This document shows positions 5,250 through 7,164 of a stretch of 7,164 bases of DNA, one piece after another. Below the pieces are notes generated by a model that was not told the origin of the DNA, did not search any database, and was given only the letters and a program-made list of their open reading frames with translations. Each line of letters begins with the position of its first letter. Position 1 is the first letter of the stretch. The position numbers and the translations under genes are program-made. Origin of the DNA: Campylobacteraceae bacterium (GTDB lineage Bacteria; Campylobacterota; Campylobacteria; Campylobacterales; JALSKU01); NCBI GenBank assembly GCA_015488975.1, contig WFMT01000044.1, positions 1 through 7,164 on the forward strand. The letters are read 5' to 3'.

Positions 5250-6458
5250 TTGATTAAAATTTTTTTAGCTTTATTGGTATGCTTTCAAGCATCTTGGGCT
5301 TTTTTGACTGTTGAAAATGATTACACAAAAGAGGTAAGAATATTAAGAAGCTTGGATATAAGCGATAGTTTTTTAAAAGATCCTCTTTTTATATCAATGA
5401 ATAGTAATCTAGAGAAATACAGAACAAAACACTTTTTAAAAGTTTTGCAAGATGGACATACTTTTATCCCTGTATTGAGAAATATGTTAGCAAAGGCAAA
5501 AATTCCTAAAGCTTTTTTATATCTAGCAATGGTCGAATCAAGTTTTTCCGCAAAAGCAAAGTCAAGAACAAAGGCGGTTGGTCTTTGGCAATTTATGCCA
5601 AGAACTGCAAAAATAATGGGTTTAAAGATAAATAGATATATTGATCAAAGAAGAGATCCCATAAAGTCAACAAAAGTGGCTATAAAATATTTGAAATTTC
5701 TTCACAAAAGATTTGGCAAATGGTATTTGGCCGCTTTGGCATACAATTGTGGCGAAGGAAAGTTGAGCAGAGTTATTAAAAAACTCGGTACAGATAATTT
5801 AAGTGTACTTATAAATAATAAGAAAAAATATTTGCCAAGAGAGAGTAGGCTCTATCTTAGAAAAATCATAATGATGGCAAATTTATCCAATAATGAAGAT
5901 TTTATTTCAGAAAATAAAATGGAACATTTAATGAATAGAGGAAATACTTTTTTTCTTAAACCTGTAAAGGTTAATGGCGGTGTATCTTTGGCGAGTATAG
6001 CTCAAAGCGCACATTTATCACCAAGTGAGTTAAAAGAGTATAATCCTCAGTTAAGGTATTATTTTACCCCACCGTTTAATAAAAAATATACAATATATTT
6101 ACCGTATTCAAAATATTCTCTCTTTAAAAATAATTTCAAACAAAAAAACAGTAATAAAAAATTCTATGTTTATAATGTAAAAAAAGGTGATAGCTTATAC
6201 CTAATAGGTAAGAGATTTGGGGTATCTTATAAAATAATACGGGATTTTAATCATTTAAAAAGTAATTTATTAAGTTTAAATAAAAGATTGATTATACCAT
6301 CTACTAGACCAGCATATATAAAATATATAATAAAAAGAGGCGATACGCTGTCTTTTATATCAAAAAAATTTAGAGTAAAAATAAAAAAAATTATGGAAGC
6401 GAATAATATGAAAAATTCTTTTTTAAGACCGGGAGTTAAGATTGTTATACCAAATTAG
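5250..6458 (+). CDS. mltD: Membrane-bound lytic transglycosylase D-like protein (SLT domain plus LysM repeats)
   Basis: Exported peptidoglycan lytic transglycosylase that cleaves the MurNAc-GlcNAc bond to leave 1,6-anhydroMurNAc ends. Residues 1-17 form a signal peptide (MIKIFLALLVCFQASWA) with an A-x-A-type cleavage site before Phe18; Cys11 lies within the hydrophobic stretch and is not a convincing lipobox, so the protein is probably periplasmic rather than a lipoprotein. The SLT domain covers about 68-180: catalytic Glu96 in AMVESSFS, GLWQFMPRTA at 111-120 and AYNCGEG at 164-170. A degenerate LysM-like segment lies at about 235-286. Two good LysM repeats follow at 305-350 (YNVKKGDSLYLIGKRFGVS…LIIPS) and 357-401 (YIIKRGDTLSFISKKF…IVIPN). 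E. coli MltD is longer at about 450 residues. The start is TTG 5250 with AAGGG upstream. The 17-base overlap with rlpA pairs two wall-remodelling genes. The C. jejuni counterpart is, from memory, Cj0645. Confidence 0.94.
   Translation: MIKIFLALLVCFQASWAFLTVENDYTKEVRILRSLDISDSFLKDPLFISMNSNLEKYRTKHFLKVLQDGHTFIPVLRNMLAKAKIPKAFLYLAMVESSFSAKAKSRTKAVGLWQFMPRTAKIMGLKINRYIDQRRDPIKSTKVAIKYLKFLHKRFGKWYLAALAYNCGEGKLSRVIKKLGTDNLSVLINNKKKYLPRESRLYLRKIIMMANLSNNEDFISENKMEHLMNRGNTFFLKPVKVNGGVSLASIAQSAHLSPSELKEYNPQLRYYFTPPFNKKYTIYLPYSKYSLFKNNFKQKNSNKKFYVYNVKKGDSLYLIGKRFGVSYKIIRDFNHLKSNLLSLNKRLIIPSTRPAYIKYIIKRGDTLSFISKKFRVKIKKIMEANNMKNSFLRPGVKIVIPN
6431..6435 (+). promoter_or_regulatory. Ribosome binding site of rlpA (GGGAG), inside mltD
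   Basis: GGGAG in the final mltD codons ends 6 bases before TTG 6442-6444. It supports a TTG start that overlaps mltD and yields a short lipoprotein signal peptide. Confidence 0.65.
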
Positions 6459-7164
6459 AAATTTTAGTTTAATAGCCTTTATAATATTTACTATAGCAGG
6501 ATGTTCTTCAAAAAACTATTATAATGGAGGTTTTGTATATAATAGACCATCATATCATCATATAAATAATTCTGCAAATATACAACACGCTACAATGAGG
6601 CCTTATGTGGTAAATGGTAAGACTTATTATCCAACTGTCGTTCAAACCGGAAATGTATATAGGGGTATTGCAAGTTGGTATGGTCCTAATTTTCATGGTA
6701 AGAAGACTTCAAATGGCGAATATTACGACATGTATGCTCTTACTGCTGCAAATAAAACATTACCTATGAATACGATTGTAAAAGTTACAAATTTATTAAA
6801 CGGAAAAAGTATTGTGGTCAGAATAAATGACAGAGGACCTTTTGTAAAAAATAGAATTATCGATTTATCATACGCAGCTGCAAAAAGATTGGATGTTATA
6901 TCAAAAGGTACTGCTCCTGTTAGATTGGAAGTTTTAGGATTTAATGGTATAATTACAGCAAAAAGCACTAAAAAACAATCTGTACAAATAAATGATTTTT
7001 CTGTGCAAATTGCTTCTTTTAGAAAAATCCAGGGTTCAAGAGTATATAAAAACAGATACAATAATTATCTAAATAGATATAAAACTTCCATAATAAAAGG
7101 TATGTATCAAGGAAGACCAATATATAGAGTTTGGCTAAATGGCTTTAAAAGTGAAGAAGAGGCA
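6442..7164 (+). CDS. rlpA: RlpA-family septal lytic transglycosylase lipoprotein, 3' end outside window
   Basis: Outer-membrane lipoprotein of the RlpA family, whose Pseudomonas member cleaves stem-peptide-free glycan at the septum. The 241 codons present begin at TTG 6442 (RBS GGGAG). A lipoprotein signal FIIFTIAGC follows, with lipobox I-A-G-C and Cys21 as the lipidated residue. Residues 22-52 are an Asn/Tyr/His-rich linker. The conserved RPYVVNGKTYYP (53-64) leads into the double-psi beta-barrel at about 72-166: GIASWYGPNFHGKKTSNGE with His85, and VRINDRGPF with Asp130, matching the proposed catalytic pair. A SPOR domain, which binds denuded septal glycan, begins near 184 (NDFSVQIASFRK) and continues off the right edge. 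The 17-base overlap with mltD suggests coupled production of two enzymes acting on the same polymer. The ending is not seen, so intactness is unproven. Confidence 0.95.
   Translation, partial: MLYQIRNFSLIAFIIFTIAGCSSKNYYNGGFVYNRPSYHHINNSANIQHATMRPYVVNGKTYYPTVVQTGNVYRGIASWYGPNFHGKKTSNGEYYDMYALTAANKTLPMNTIVKVTNLLNGKSIVVRINDRGPFVKNRIIDLSYAAAKRLDVISKGTAPVRLEVLGFNGIITAKSTKKQSVQINDFSVQIASFRKIQGSRVYKNRYNNYLNRYKTSIIKGMYQGRPIYRVWLNGFKSEEEA

Noticed and set aside
6723..7061. Reverse open frame inside rlpA
   Set aside because: Antisense to the conserved RlpA barrel; no ribosome site or homology recognised.

Overview
The window comes from a low-GC (roughly 30% by eye), AT-rich chromosome of a Campylobacterota (epsilonproteobacterial) species. 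The protein sequences of AspRS, NadK, RecN, TatD, MltD and RlpA all read like that group. From memory, the order aspS (reverse) / nadK-recN-(…)-tatD-mltD-rlpA (forward) matches a Campylobacter jejuni block around Cj0640c-Cj0646. Two differences are visible here: a PAS gene sits between aspS and nadK, and no gene separates recN from tatD. I cannot fix the genus. The window is a dense housekeeping region. I see no mobile element, tRNA/rRNA, CRISPR array or clear rho-independent terminator.

Reverse strand, left part: aspS (aspartyl-tRNA synthetase) starts at a TTG at 1361 and runs off the left edge, so the motif 3 and C-terminal part are missing. Upstream of it, in the same direction, is a 179-residue soluble single-domain PAS protein resembling the FAD-binding PAS of Aer/CetB energy-taxis sensors (1425-1964). 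A good TATAAT box lies in the 63-base gap between the two genes.

Forward strand, right part: starting 63 bases from the PAS start codon is a compact run nadK (NAD kinase), recN (SMC-like repair ATPase), tatD (metal-dependent DNase/hydrolase), mltD (lytic transglycosylase with LysM repeats) and rlpA (lipoprotein septal transglycosylase, cut by the right edge). nadK/recN, recN/tatD and mltD/rlpA overlap by 4, 11 and 17 bases; only tatD/mltD has a gap (36 bases). This suggests one operon, possibly with a second weak start before mltD. The PAS gene and nadK appear to be driven by back-to-back promoters that share the same near-palindromic -10 (TATTATA, 1990-1996).

The genes fall into cofactor supply and DNA maintenance (nadK, recN, tatD) and cell-wall remodelling (mltD, rlpA). 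They are joined by position rather than by an obvious common pathway. Non-ATG starts are unusually frequent: four TTG and one GTG among seven genes, each with a visible Shine-Dalgarno sequence. The most interesting points are the shared bidirectional -10, the orphan Aer/CetB-like PAS gene, a RecN lacking two hallmark motifs, and AspRS residues pointing to a non-discriminating enzyme. I found no convincing evidence for a wholly new system.
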